The notes under the pieces were generated by a model. That model was not told the DNA's origin. It was given only the letters and a program-made list of their open reading frames with translations, and ran no database searches. From NCBI RefSeq assembly GCF_900119165.1, contig NZ_FPJG01000001.1, positions 1-64,000 on the forward strand: a stretch of DNA of 64,000 nucleotides, given 5' to 3'. The position numbers and the translations under genes are program-made. The stretch comes from Amycolatopsis australiensis. GTDB lineage: Bacteria > Actinomycetota > Actinomycetes > Mycobacteriales > Pseudonocardiaceae. Shown piece by piece: positions 49,020-57,180 of this stretch (position 1 is its first letter; each line of letters starts with the position of its first letter).

Positions 49020-49925
49020 TCAGCCTGCTTGTGCCACGTCTTCAGCGGGCTGGTCGGCCTCGGTCAGTAGGCGAATCAGCTCGGCAAGCTCTTCCGCGGT
49101 GAACCGCTCTCGGATGGATTGCGCGGCGATCGCCGGCGTGGATGCGCGGATATTGCGGCGCCGCGCGTGGGTGGTAACGGCGTTTCCACGCGCCACGGCG
49201 CGGTAGGGCCGGCCGGCTGCGACGATCTCCTGTTGCTCCGACTCCGAGAGCTCGCCGAACTGGCGAGCCAGCTCGATCTTCAGCTCGCCCCGCTCCAGCG
49301 CCGCACGCAGTTCGGGAATGAGCTTGCGCAGCGCAAGGCGCTGAGCGACGTAGACATGGGACTTGCCGATCCTGCGGCCGAGTTCTCGCTGAGAGATCCC
49401 GGTCCTGGCGAGAACGGCTTCCATCGCCTCGGCCTCATACAGCGGCGGCAGGTCCCGCCGTTGACCGTTCTCGATCAGCATCACCTCGTACATCGAGTTG
49501 ACCTGGTCGTTGTTGACGATGATGTCGATCTCGTCGACGCCGGCGCGGCGGACGGCGAGCAGCCGCCGGTTGCCGATGAGGGTGACCCACTCGGCGTTCC
49601 GGGCAAGCCGGTCGGCTTGGTCGGGGAATTCAGCGAGGAAGGCCTGGACCGAGCAGACGACGAGGGGCTGGATCACGCCGTGGCCGATGATGGTGTCGGC
49701 CAGCGCGGCGATCTCGTCGTCTTCACCAGCGGGACGCTTGTTCAGCGGGTTGACCGCCACCGTCGCGACTGCAGCGGTGAGCCTTCGCCCCGGCGTTTCG
49801 GCGCCGATAGCCGCGGTCGATGCCGGCTGGGGGGCCGACGGCGCGGCAACCTCAGGAGTGCCGGCGCGGGTCTCCTCGACCAGGTCTTCCTCAGCGAGCG
49901 CCGCGAGGTTGATCCGCTTGCCCAT
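49020..49925 (-). CDS. parB: ParB-type partition protein, 301 aa
   Basis: Binds centromere sites and loads the partition complex that ParA moves. ATG at 49925 overlaps the parA stop by one base (TGATG). After a Pro/Ala start, residues about 55-70 (VAVNPLNKRPAGEDDEIAAL) and WVTLIGNRRLLAVRRAG (about 113-129; IGNRR stands for the GERR box) form the N-terminal CTP-binding-type domain, followed by the helix-turn-helix ISQRELGRRIGKSHVYVAQR (about 172-191). The C-terminal 60 residues should dimerise. A parS-like site lies inside the gene at 49171-49189. Confidence 0.9.
   Translation of the reverse strand: MGKRINLAALAEEDLVEETRAGTPEVAAPSAPQPASTAAIGAETPGRRLTAAVATVAVNPLNKRPAGEDDEIAALADTIIGHGVIQPLVVCSVQAFLAEFPDQADRLARNAEWVTLIGNRRLLAVRRAGVDEIDIIVNNDQVNSMYEVMLIENGQRRDLPPLYEAEAMEAVLARTGISQRELGRRIGKSHVYVAQRLALRKLIPELRAALERGELKIELARQFGELSESEQQEIVAAGRPYRAVARGNAVTTHARRRNIRASTPAIAAQSIRERFTAEELAELIRLLTEADQPAEDVAQAG
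49171..49189. promoter_or_regulatory. parS: parS-like site 2, inside parB
   Basis: GTGGTAACGGCGTTTCCAC, within the coding part of parB for GNAVTTHA. The inverse of the site 1 orientation, and the Watson-Crick symmetry is conserved. Confidence 0.75.
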
Positions 49926-50650
49926 CAGCGGTCACCGGCCGGGGTGGAAACGCCGTTACCACCGTCGCTCGCGTGCTTCGGAACTCCGTCGCTGCTGCCG
50001 CCGAGCACCTCCAGCGCGAGCTTGAAGAAGTCCTGCCGTGCCTCCAGCGCAACGCGGTTCTTCGGGTACTGCACGACGGTCATGCCTTCGGCGGAGGCCC
50101 GCGTGTGCAGCTTGTAGTGCCGGATGACGGTGTTGAACCGCGGGAAGCGCTTCGCCGCGACGTAGCCCTTCGTCTGCTCCAGGTCGGCCTCGCCGTCCCG
50201 TGGATCCCAGTTGTTGATCAGGACGCGCCACGGCTTGCCGAACGGCTTGATGACCTTCTCGATCGAGCGGGCCGCCGGCGAGAAGGCAAGTGGCTCAGGC
50301 TCGATGGGGATGATGACGTCGTCGGCCTGCTCCAGGACCACCCGCAGGATCTCTTCCTTGTCCAGCGAACCCGGCGTGTCGACGAAGATGTGGGTGTACT
50401 TCTTGATCCGCTTGAGCTTCGACAGCAGCTCCGGGTTGTCGCTGCACTGCTCGAAGTCGAAGGGCAACGCGTCACCTGCGCGGGTTGCCCACTCGAGCAT
50501 CGAGGCCTGCGGGTCGGTCGAAACTCCCAGGACTGGCGTGTCGTCAGGGGTGCCGCCCATCGTGTCGGCGACCACGGCGGCCAGATTGACGGTGACCGTG
50601 GTCTTGCCGACGCCGCCCTTTTGGTTGGCAATGACATGGACGTATGCCAT
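49925..50650 (-). CDS. parA: ParA-type partition ATPase, 241 aa
   Basis: Deviant-Walker ATPase that drives plasmid segregation. ATG at 50650 follows GGAGG; the longer frame upstream is a shadow. Residues 9-18 NQKGGVGKTT form the deviant Walker A motif with both lysines; VFVDTPGSL-type sequence (HIFVDTPGS, about 88-96) is Walker A-prime, and the later VLINNWDPRDG is typical. There is no N-terminal HTH, so this is a short (type Ib-like) ParA. The last codons (GGNGVSTP) contain a parS-like site. It is the first gene of the parAB operon. Confidence 0.92.
   Translation of the reverse strand: MAYVHVIANQKGGVGKTTVTVNLAAVVADTMGGTPDDTPVLGVSTDPQASMLEWATRAGDALPFDFEQCSDNPELLSKLKRIKKYTHIFVDTPGSLDKEEILRVVLEQADDVIIPIEPEPLAFSPAARSIEKVIKPFGKPWRVLINNWDPRDGEADLEQTKGYVAAKRFPRFNTVIRHYKLHTRASAEGMTVVQYPKNRVALEARQDFFKLALEVLGGSSDGVPKHASDGGNGVSTPAGDR
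49944..49962. promoter_or_regulatory. parS: parS-like site 3, at the parA 3' end
   Basis: GTGGAAACGCCGTTACCAC, identical to site 1, inside the last codons of parA and 19 bases before the parB start. Confidence 0.75.
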
Positions 50651-50745
50651 GAAGAACCTCCGTGTGCTTCCCAGGCCGCCATGACGGGCCCGGTACTTCG
50701 GAATGTGTGCGCGCACAGGATGGCATGCCGGGTCGCGAAACCAGG

Positions 50746-50764
50746 GTGGAAACGGCGTTACCAC
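50746..50764. promoter_or_regulatory. parS: parS-like site 4, upstream of parA
   Basis: GTGGAAACGGCGTTACCAC, 96 bases upstream of the parA start, where it could also act as operator for the parAB promoter. Confidence 0.75.
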
Positions 50765-51004
50765 CCGGATCGTCACCCGAACCACGGTGCTCAACGGCGC
50801 GAACGCTCTTCGAGGGCGGGATTGCCAGTGCGGTCGCCAAGGACCTGATAGCGCGGTCGGGATCGAGCGCGGCACCTTCACTTGGCTTGACGGCGTGGCG
50901 CCGAGCGGCGGCTTCGCACGTCGAGACGCGGGGGACTCGTGACACCCGAGCGCGCTACATCGACGTTCAGGACGAAGACGACGACGCCGGGAACGATGAC
51001 CGGC

Positions 51005-51343
51005 ATGACGAAAAGTGAGGGGCGCGCCGCGCTCTACGACCTGCCTGCCGTACGGCGTCGCAGCCCGGCGAGCCGCAGTCTTCGAAGTCTCTGCATCGCG
51101 ATAACCGCGGCCAGTCTCCTGACATCGATCACCGCGGCCCGGGTGGCCCAGCCCGCCGTCTTTCACCGCATCCTCGAGGGTTTCCCTGCCTGGATCACAG
51201 TCGTCTTGAAGGCTGTGTCGATAGGAGTACTCGTATTCCCGGTGGTGGCATGGGTGTGCTACGTGCCGGCCTGCCGCCAGTACGACGCCGACTACTACCG
51301 TCGCGTAGCCGCTCGACGCTCCGCCATGACGGACGTCGAATGA
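51005..51343 (+). CDS. Two-pass membrane protein, 112 aa
   Basis: ATG at 51005 is the best start; an earlier one at 50939 is possible. Two hydrophobic helices (LCIAITAASLLTSITAARV, about 30-48, and VLKAVSIGVLVFPVVAWVC, about 67-85) and a basic tail (YYRRVAARRSA). It is transcribed divergently from parA. No family is recognised; the gap 50651-51004 contains parS site 4 and no gene. Confidence 0.55.
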   Translation: MTKSEGRAALYDLPAVRRRSPASRSLRSLCIAITAASLLTSITAARVAQPAVFHRILEGFPAWITVVLKAVSIGVLVFPVVAWVCYVPACRQYDADYYRRVAARRSAMTDVE

Positions 51344-51604
51344 ACTGAAGACCTCGCGGAGCCACGTACAAGCGCGGGGTAGGTCCTCCCGCCGCTGACG
51401 TGCCCGGAGTCAGCGGTCGATCATCTCGGCGGGTCGTGCCAGCGTCTCCACCTCGCCGCAGCGCACGCAGTGGACGTGCCGCGGAGCGGAGCCCGACTCG
51501 GCGCGCCATTTCCGCCCGGAACTCAGCTTGGGCTCGAGCCCGGCCCTCAACCCGGCTCGTCGAGAGGATCTGCCAGCTCCGCAACCTGGATGCCCGGTCT
51601 ATAC

Positions 51605-51645
51605 GCCACAGCAGTGCTGTACTTTGGATACAGCACTGCTGTGGC
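51605..51645 (+). promoter_or_regulatory. Twin operator ACAGCA(G/C)TGCTGT in a 17-bp inverted repeat
   Basis: GCCACAGCAGTGCTGTA (51605-51621) and its exact complement (51629-51645) flank CTTTGGA. Each arm contains its own 13-bp palindrome (51608-51620 and 51630-51642), 22 bases apart, i.e. two helical turns. It lies 33 bases upstream of the ATG at 51679. The rest of 51344-51604 shows nothing. Confidence 0.75.
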
Positions 51646-51678
51646 ATGGTCATGGCTGCCGAGTAGGGAGTGGATGCA

Positions 51679-53055
51679 ATGACGTGGACCGACGAACCGG
51701 TGGCCAACGGGTTGCGCACGGATCACCCGTGGCCGAACCTGCCGTTCGTGGACGACGGGCACATCCCGATCGAGGACCCGGACGCGGTTGAAGGTCTGGG
51801 GCGCGGGGCGGGCGGCGGCCTGTGGGGGCGCTGCGACCGCGACACGGCCACCGGGGAGTGGGCAGCCTTCACCACCGACCCGAAGAACCACGACTTCGCG
51901 TGGGTGCTGCGCTTTCACCCCGAGCATGGCCTGTCGGTCCTGCTCTATCGCGACGACGACGGGGCCGGCGCCCACGACGAATGGTTCGGCGACAAGGCCC
52001 TGATGACCCGCCTCGGCGGCTACTGGTGGGACGGGACCACCTGGTACCGGCCCCGCCAGGTGATGAACTGGGCCACCGAGAGCTACATGCGCCGCCCGGT
52101 GTCACGGCCCACGGTGATCACGGCGGCCGACCTGCTCGACGACAGCTGCCGGCCCGAGCGGGGCACGGTTGCCAAGATCGTGGGATTCACGCCCGGCCCG
52201 CCGGTGCCCCCGCAGCAGTGGCGCCACGACCTGGCCCGCTGGGCCCAGCACCGCTCCGACCGTCCGGGTGCCCTGGCCCTGGAGCAGTGCGTCGTGACGC
52301 TCAACGCTCCCGAGCTGGCCGAGTCCGCGCTGCTCGGGGTGGAGGAGTTCGCCGCTGAGGCCGGGATCGCCGCAGCGACCCTGCGCGCCTACATCGCCCG
52401 CGACGAAGCCGACATCCCCGAGCCCCAGGTCACCGACGGCGGCCGCAAACGATGGTCCCGCCCGGTCGTGACCGACTGGCTCGAGCAACGCCGCCGCGCC
52501 CCGGGCAACGCCGCCGCCGTCCTCGCCGGCAACGACACCGCCGACGAGAACGCCTCAGGCTCGATCTCGCCGGCGTTGCGGCGGCTGTGGACCCGGTTAA
52601 CGACCATGCTGCTGCGCGAGCTGTGGGAACAGCCCGCAGCCCGGCGACGCTGGTCCCGGCCCTTCCGCAACGAGCAGGCCGCGAACGACCTGGCAGAGCA
52701 GCTGGGCTGGGTCGCGGCGGTCAATGCCGACGCCGCGATCCCGGTCAACGACCTGGCCTGGATGATCCAGCAGGGCGTGCTGTGGGAACTGCAGCGCTTC
52801 CGCGACACGATGTCGGTGGTCGGCCACGTCAGCCTGACCCGCCAGGCCGGGCACGCGCTGGGCTGGTTCATCGAGCAGGCACCCGGCCGGGTTCCCGCCC
52901 TGTTCGGGGCCATCGTCCGGCACGCCAAGGACGACCTGGACATCCCCGCCGACGTGGTCGAGAAGTCCCTGCGCCAGTCCCTCATGTCCCACGGCGGCAT
53001 GCCACCAGAACGCGTGGACGAGTTCTTCGCCGTGACGTTCCCGCCGCAGAAGTAG
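51679..53055 (+). CDS. Protein with MerR/excisionase-like HTH, 458 aa
   Basis: ATG at 51679 has GGGAG eight bases upstream; a GTG at 51670 is an alternative. The first 140 residues form an unknown alpha/beta domain (AWVLRFHPEHGLSVLLYRDD). At about 222-270 (LLGVEEFAAEAGIAAATLRA then KRWSRPVVTDWLEQRR) is a MerR/excisionase-like HTH of the kind with a Trp-containing wing. The C-terminal 170 residues are helical. It probably binds the twin palindrome before its own start. The role (replication, transfer or excision control) is unknown. Confidence 0.7.
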   Translation: MTWTDEPVANGLRTDHPWPNLPFVDDGHIPIEDPDAVEGLGRGAGGGLWGRCDRDTATGEWAAFTTDPKNHDFAWVLRFHPEHGLSVLLYRDDDGAGAHDEWFGDKALMTRLGGYWWDGTTWYRPRQVMNWATESYMRRPVSRPTVITAADLLDDSCRPERGTVAKIVGFTPGPPVPPQQWRHDLARWAQHRSDRPGALALEQCVVTLNAPELAESALLGVEEFAAEAGIAAATLRAYIARDEADIPEPQVTDGGRKRWSRPVVTDWLEQRRRAPGNAAAVLAGNDTADENASGSISPALRRLWTRLTTMLLRELWEQPAARRRWSRPFRNEQAANDLAEQLGWVAAVNADAAIPVNDLAWMIQQGVLWELQRFRDTMSVVGHVSLTRQAGHALGWFIEQAPGRVPALFGAIVRHAKDDLDIPADVVEKSLRQSLMSHGGMPPERVDEFFAVTFPPQK

Positions 53056-53087
53056 CCATCTGGCCACCCGAACGGTGGCAGCACGGA

Positions 53088-53127
53088 CCGGTGCCTGCTC
53101 GTACCGTCGATTACGAGCAGGCACCGG
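53088..53127 (+). terminator. 16-bp hairpin terminator
   Basis: CCGGTGCCTGCTCGTA (53088-53103), loop of eight bases, exact complement (53112-53127). It lies 32 bases after the HTH gene stop and before the NERD gene start. Confidence 0.75.
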
Positions 53128-53164
53128 CAGGTGCCGCAACGTGTGCACGCGGGAGGGCGACGGA

Positions 53165-54250
53165 ATGCTGGTGCGGGTGCAACCGGGCACCGGGTCCGCT
53201 GCGCACGGCCTCTCCGGCGCCGAGGCGAAGGTCCACGACTTGCTGGCCGGCTGGGCCCACGGCACCGACTACGCGATCGGCGGGCTGGCGCTGCTGAACG
53301 TCAACATCCCCGACAAGCGCAGCACCCGGCAGGTCGACGGGCTGCTGTTCCTGCCCACCGGCCTGGCCGTGCTCGAGGTCAAAGGCTTCACCACCCCGCA
53401 GACCGGCACGCTGGTGATCCCGCCGAACGGCCCGTGGCTGGTCGACGGGCAGCCGGCAGCGATCCATACCCTCGCCGGGCTCCCGAACCCCGGCGAGCAG
53501 GTGAAGGCCGGGGTCTATGCGGCCAAGAGCGCGTTCGCCGGCATCCCGGGCGGCAAGGGGTTCATCCGCGGCCTGGTCGTGCTCGCCCCGACCGGCAAGC
53601 TCCGGCTTCCGCCGGGCAAGGACCTGGCCGGTCCCGGCGTCGACGTCGCTCTGGCCACCCCGACCAGCCTGCGCAAGGTCCTGCACCGCTACCGCGCCCA
53701 GCCGCTGGCCTGGACCGTCGACGACGTCCTAGCCGCCTGCACCGCCCTCGCCCTGACCGAGCTCGCGCCCGGCCGCGCCGACCTGCTCACCGAAGGCTTC
53801 CCCGAACACCTGCCACCCCCACCCGACCGGCCCGAACCGCCGATCAAAGCCCCGATCCCGCCGCCCGTCGAGCCCGCTCTGGGTAGCGCCCCACATCGGG
53901 AGCCGATCGTGCGGCGCCCGGCATCCGCGGGCGGACGCAGCGCACCGCATCCCCGCCGGCCGGTTCCTGCCGCGACTCCCGCGGCCCGGACCGCTCCGGC
54001 GAGCACGCCCCCGCCGAAGGCACCCGCCCCGCCGCGGCGCGCGCGGCAAGTTCCTGCCGGGCACAGCCTGCCGCGGCCGAAAACCACATCGTCCTCGCGG
54101 CCCGCGGCGCGGCCGCGCCCGGTGACCGAGGCACGCGCAGGCGCGCGACCGCGGCGGATTCCGTGGGGGCTGATCGTGGCACTGGCGCTGATCTGCGCGG
54201 TCGGCATCACCGCCGCGGTCCTCGTCGGCCACGCATTCCACGGCAGCTGA
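53165..54250 (+). CDS. NERD-domain protein with C-terminal membrane anchor, 361 aa
   Basis: ATG at 53165 follows GGGAGGG. Residues about 20-130 form a NERD (nuclease-related) domain: AEAKVHDLLAG, then RQVDGLLFLPTGLAVLEVKG with the Asp and the Glu-x-Lys of the nuclease core. A second region (GKGFIRGLVVLAPTG) completes it. A long Pro/Ala linker (about 215-335) ends in a basic patch and one transmembrane helix (GLIVALALICAVGITAAVLV). NERD proteins are linked to DNA processing or defence, but no activity is proved. The layout suggests nuclease-like heads held at the membrane. Confidence 0.8.
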   Translation: MLVRVQPGTGSAAHGLSGAEAKVHDLLAGWAHGTDYAIGGLALLNVNIPDKRSTRQVDGLLFLPTGLAVLEVKGFTTPQTGTLVIPPNGPWLVDGQPAAIHTLAGLPNPGEQVKAGVYAAKSAFAGIPGGKGFIRGLVVLAPTGKLRLPPGKDLAGPGVDVALATPTSLRKVLHRYRAQPLAWTVDDVLAACTALALTELAPGRADLLTEGFPEHLPPPPDRPEPPIKAPIPPPVEPALGSAPHREPIVRRPASAGGRSAPHPRRPVPAATPAARTAPASTPPPKAPAPPRRARQVPAGHSLPRPKTTSSSRPAARPRPVTEARAGARPRRIPWGLIVALALICAVGITAAVLVGHAFHGS

Positions 54251-54268
54251 GCCTGCGGCCGCAGGACG

Positions 54269-55054
54269 CTACGGCGCGGGATCGTGGGTGGCGCGGTAAA
54301 TCTCCAGCGCCCGGCGTAGCCCTGCGGTGTCCAGCAGCAGGTCCACCATCGGATCGGCTGGCGGAAGCGGCTCCCCGTTGAGCGCCTCGGCGATCCGCGT
54401 GAGCGCGGCCTCGGGCATCCGGGAAGCGGCCAGCTGCTCGACCAGCCTTGGGTAGCGGGCTCGCGTCGCCGTGCTGAACAGCCCGGTCGCCCCCGCGTGC
54501 GGCACGGCGGCCATCCCACCGTCACCGGCGTCGGCCGGTTCGGCGGCAGCCTCGGCTGGGTCGGGGCCGGTGTAGGGCAGGACGGCGCGGATGATCTCGA
54601 GGGTGCCGGGGCCGATGTTGTTGACCCCGAGCATCGCCGTGTCCGGGCAGGCCTGGACTTCTTCGGTGTGGACGAACCCGCCCCGGGACAGCTGGGTGTA
54701 GCCGCGGCCGGTACCGCCGCTGGCCTCGCGGATCGCCTGCTGGACGGTGTGCAGCAGAGTGCGGGTCTCGGGCATCGGCTGCAGCGTCCACCCGGTCACC
54801 GCGCCGCAGCCGTAGAGGTGGCGCAGCTGCTCGGCCATCGCGCTGGCGCCAACGACATGCAGCACCCGGCCCGGCACGACCCGGCACACGCGCGCGGTGC
54901 CGTACAGGGAATCCTCGGCGCGGCGACCGCCGGCGACCTCCCAGTGCTCGCCGCGGTCGTAGAAGTCGAACGCCTCTGCGATTCGGGCCGCTTCCTGCTC
55001 CGGGGTCCGGACCGCCGGCACGCCCGAGCTCGCACTGTCGACGTCGTCGGCCAT
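54269..55054 (-). CDS. Unknown protein with helix-hairpin-helix-like segment, 261 aa
   Basis: ATG at 55054. The first half has a Cys/His-poor alpha/beta domain (TARVCRVVPGRVLHVVGASA). At about 140-160, AMLGVNNIGPGTLEIIRAVL resembles a helix-hairpin-helix DNA-binding motif. The C-terminus is helical. No family is recognised. It is convergent with the NERD gene, with only 18 bases between. Confidence 0.65.
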   Translation of the reverse strand: MADDVDSASSGVPAVRTPEQEAARIAEAFDFYDRGEHWEVAGGRRAEDSLYGTARVCRVVPGRVLHVVGASAMAEQLRHLYGCGAVTGWTLQPMPETRTLLHTVQQAIREASGGTGRGYTQLSRGGFVHTEEVQACPDTAMLGVNNIGPGTLEIIRAVLPYTGPDPAEAAAEPADAGDGGMAAVPHAGATGLFSTATRARYPRLVEQLAASRMPEAALTRIAEALNGEPLPPADPMVDLLLDTAGLRRALEIYRATHDPAP

Positions 55055-55066
55055 CGTCTGCTCCGG

Positions 55067-55213
55067 CTAGTGGGGGAGCGCGGCGTAGATCTCGCGCGCG
55101 GTCTGGCTCGTGAGCAGGTTCCGGCACGAATCGCACAAGATCACGGTCTTGTCCACCGGCACGTTCCCGCACTTGAAGCACGTCCGCTCGGTCGCCTCGG
55201 CTGCCTCCGACAC
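55067..55213 (-). CDS. Zinc-ribbon peptide, 48 aa
   Basis: GTG at 55213 follows GGGGG. CFKCGN and CDSCRN, 14 residues apart, form a single zinc ribbon, followed by a short helix (TSQTAREIYAALP). It lies 12 bases before the start of the 261-aa gene on the same strand and is probably made with it. Function unknown. Confidence 0.65.
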   Translation of the reverse strand: MSEAAEATERTCFKCGNVPVDKTVILCDSCRNLLTSQTAREIYAALPH

Positions 55214-55429
55214 ACCTGCCCCCTTCACCTCGGCCGCGCGCCTGTGCCTGCGCGGCTCCGCCGCCGGCGACCCTAACTCCCGCCACCGACACCACCGGCC
55301 GCACCCGGCGAAGCCGCGGCGTGTCCGCACGACGGCGGGGGTGCGCCGGTGTCGAGAGCGAGATCGGCGGCGCGGGGGCCGAGTGTGATCGCCCGATCGT
55401 GGTGAGCGCGGATTTGCCAGGCTGCTCCG

Positions 55430-55636
55430 ATGGCGACAACCGAAGTAACGCTGGGCATCACCACGGCCACGGTGCAGGTGCGTACGCACGAGGACGTCTA
55501 CGACAACCGCTTCGAGACGGTGGAGTTCATCGGCCAGACCGAGCAGGCCGTGTGCGCCGCGGCCGCGGCCTGGTGCGGTGACCACGCCGCAGGGCTGATT
55601 ACCCGGATCCGGTTGTGGAGGTTCGGGTGGCGCTGA
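55430..55636 (+). CDS. Unknown protein, 68 aa
   Basis: ATG at 55430. A small alpha/beta protein (VTLGITTATVQVRTHEDVY, then FIGQTEQAVCAAAAAWC) with a Trp/Arg end. Overlaps the next gene slightly. No family is recognised. Confidence 0.55.
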   Translation: MATTEVTLGITTATVQVRTHEDVYDNRFETVEFIGQTEQAVCAAAAAWCGDHAAGLITRIRLWRFGWR

Positions 55637-56853
55637 CCGCGTGGTACGGGCCGGGGCAGCAGGTAGCGGACCTGACGTTGCCGGATCTGGGCGTCGGGTG
55701 CTCGTTCGCGGATCTGTACCGGATGCGCCCGCGCCCGGATCTGCGGTGCCGATACTGCGGGTACCGGATGCACCTGAAGATCTCACCGCGCGGCCTACGG
55801 TTCTTTGCCCACGATGCCAACGCCGACTGTGTTGGCACCGGCGAATCCGCTGAGCATCAGGAACTGAAGATCCTGTGCGCGCGGTGGAGCCGCGAGTGCG
55901 GCTGGCGCGCCGAGCCCGAGCAGGCCGGGCCGGACTGGCGCGCCGACGTGCTGGCCACCGCGGCGGACGGGCGTCGGATCGCGTGGGAGATCCAGGTCAG
56001 CCCTCAGCACGCCGACGACGCCGCGCAGCGCTCCGCCCGCTACCGACGCGACGGCATCACCTGCGTCTGGATCGCCCTCGGCGCACCCGGCACCGACTGG
56101 TTCCGGCCGCGCGGCGCGCTGGTCACCAGCCTGACGTGCTCGGCCGCCGGCGCCCGCACCTGGATGGTGACCGAGGGATGCCGCAAGCACCACCTCGAGC
56201 GCGGCGCGTTCACCGAGCACGGCCACTGGAGTGACGTGCCGCCTCTGCCGCTGGACACGATCGCCCGCTCGATCCTGCGCGGACAGCTGGTCCAGAGCGC
56301 CGCAGCGGAAGGTCAGCCATGGTGGTGGGTTCGTGCCGACGAACGCGCCGACGCGCTGCGCCTCGGCGACCTTGACTCGCCGGAGCAGCTGGCGCGCCGC
56401 TCCCGGCTCCGTGAACGACAGACGGCGCTGCATAGCGCCGCGGCCGCGGCCGCGGCCAACCGGTGGCCCTGGCTGGACCTCAAACGCCAGCTCTTCCGTG
56501 CCCGCCTGACTGAGCAACGAGACGCAACGATGTTCGGCGAGCCGGTCACCATCCTCTTCGGCGGCAACGTCGGCTTCCGACTATTCGCGGTGCTGCTGCC
56601 TGACCTCATCGCCGACGACGAGCAGACTGTGCCGGTGCTGGCCGACACCGCTGAGGCCGCGGCCGCCATCGGCGCGCGCTACCCGCAGACACCGGTCGCG
56701 GTGCCGCAGGGACCACCACCGTGGCCGCTGTATCGCTACCGCAACGGCACGAAGTACCCGGCGTGGCAGTTCGGCGAGACCGCAGAGCAGAGCCGCACCA
56801 GACCCGCCTACCGCAACAGCTTCACCAGCCACCGGCGGCCCATTGGCCGATGA
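55627..56853 (+). CDS. CoiA-like nuclease-related protein, 408 aa
   Basis: GTG at 55627 has GGAGG five bases upstream (GTG at 55615 is an alternative). Residues 35-70 contain CRYCGYRM and FAHDANADC; then ESAEHQELKILCARW, WRADVLA and IAWEIQVSPQ follow, the order of the CoiA family: a His-containing helix, Asp on one strand and Glu-x-Gln on the next, i.e. a PD-(D/E)XK-type nuclease core. CoiA proteins act on incoming single-stranded DNA in competent bacteria; actinomycete relatives are uncharacterised. The C-terminal 200 residues are a separate helical domain. Confidence 0.78.
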   Translation: MALTAWYGPGQQVADLTLPDLGVGCSFADLYRMRPRPDLRCRYCGYRMHLKISPRGLRFFAHDANADCVGTGESAEHQELKILCARWSRECGWRAEPEQAGPDWRADVLATAADGRRIAWEIQVSPQHADDAAQRSARYRRDGITCVWIALGAPGTDWFRPRGALVTSLTCSAAGARTWMVTEGCRKHHLERGAFTEHGHWSDVPPLPLDTIARSILRGQLVQSAAAEGQPWWWVRADERADALRLGDLDSPEQLARRSRLRERQTALHSAAAAAAANRWPWLDLKRQLFRARLTEQRDATMFGEPVTILFGGNVGFRLFAVLLPDLIADDEQTVPVLADTAEAAAAIGARYPQTPVAVPQGPPPWPLYRYRNGTKYPAWQFGETAEQSRTRPAYRNSFTSHRRPIGR

Positions 56854-56887
56854 CGCCCCGCTTCACCCGGGGCGGACACGACCGCGG

Positions 56888-57010
56888 TCAGCGGCCCATC
56901 GCCGCGGCGAACCGGGCGGCGTCGCCGCCCGCGCCGCAGCCCAGGCAGTGGAAGGTGCCATGCGCCGGCCGGACGATGAAGGCCGGGGCAGCGGAGCCGC
57001 AGAAAGGGCA
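56888..57010 (-). pseudogene. 5'-truncated CHC2/DnaG-type zinc-finger remnant
   Basis: Reading leftward from 57010 the frame gives CPFCGSAAPAF, then HGTFHCLGCGAGGDAARF and a stop at 56888. This is the Cys-x2-Cys...Cys-x2-Cys ribbon of CHC2 primase zinc fingers (compare the CFGCGxGGDxxxF pattern). Directly upstream a TGA closes the frame two codons earlier and there is no start codon, so the 5' end is lost. The break coincides with the break of the LigD-like gene on the other strand. Confidence 0.7.
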
Positions 57011-57180
57011 CGTTCACCTTTACCGAGCTGGACGCCGACCGCCGCACACCGGCGGATCTGCTGGAGCACGTCGCGGCCAGCGGGCACGAGGGCCTGGTCG
57101 CCAAGCGCCGCAACGCGGTCTACGCGCCCGGCCGCCGCTCCGACGCGTGGCTCAAGCACCCGCTGATCCAGACGGCCGAG

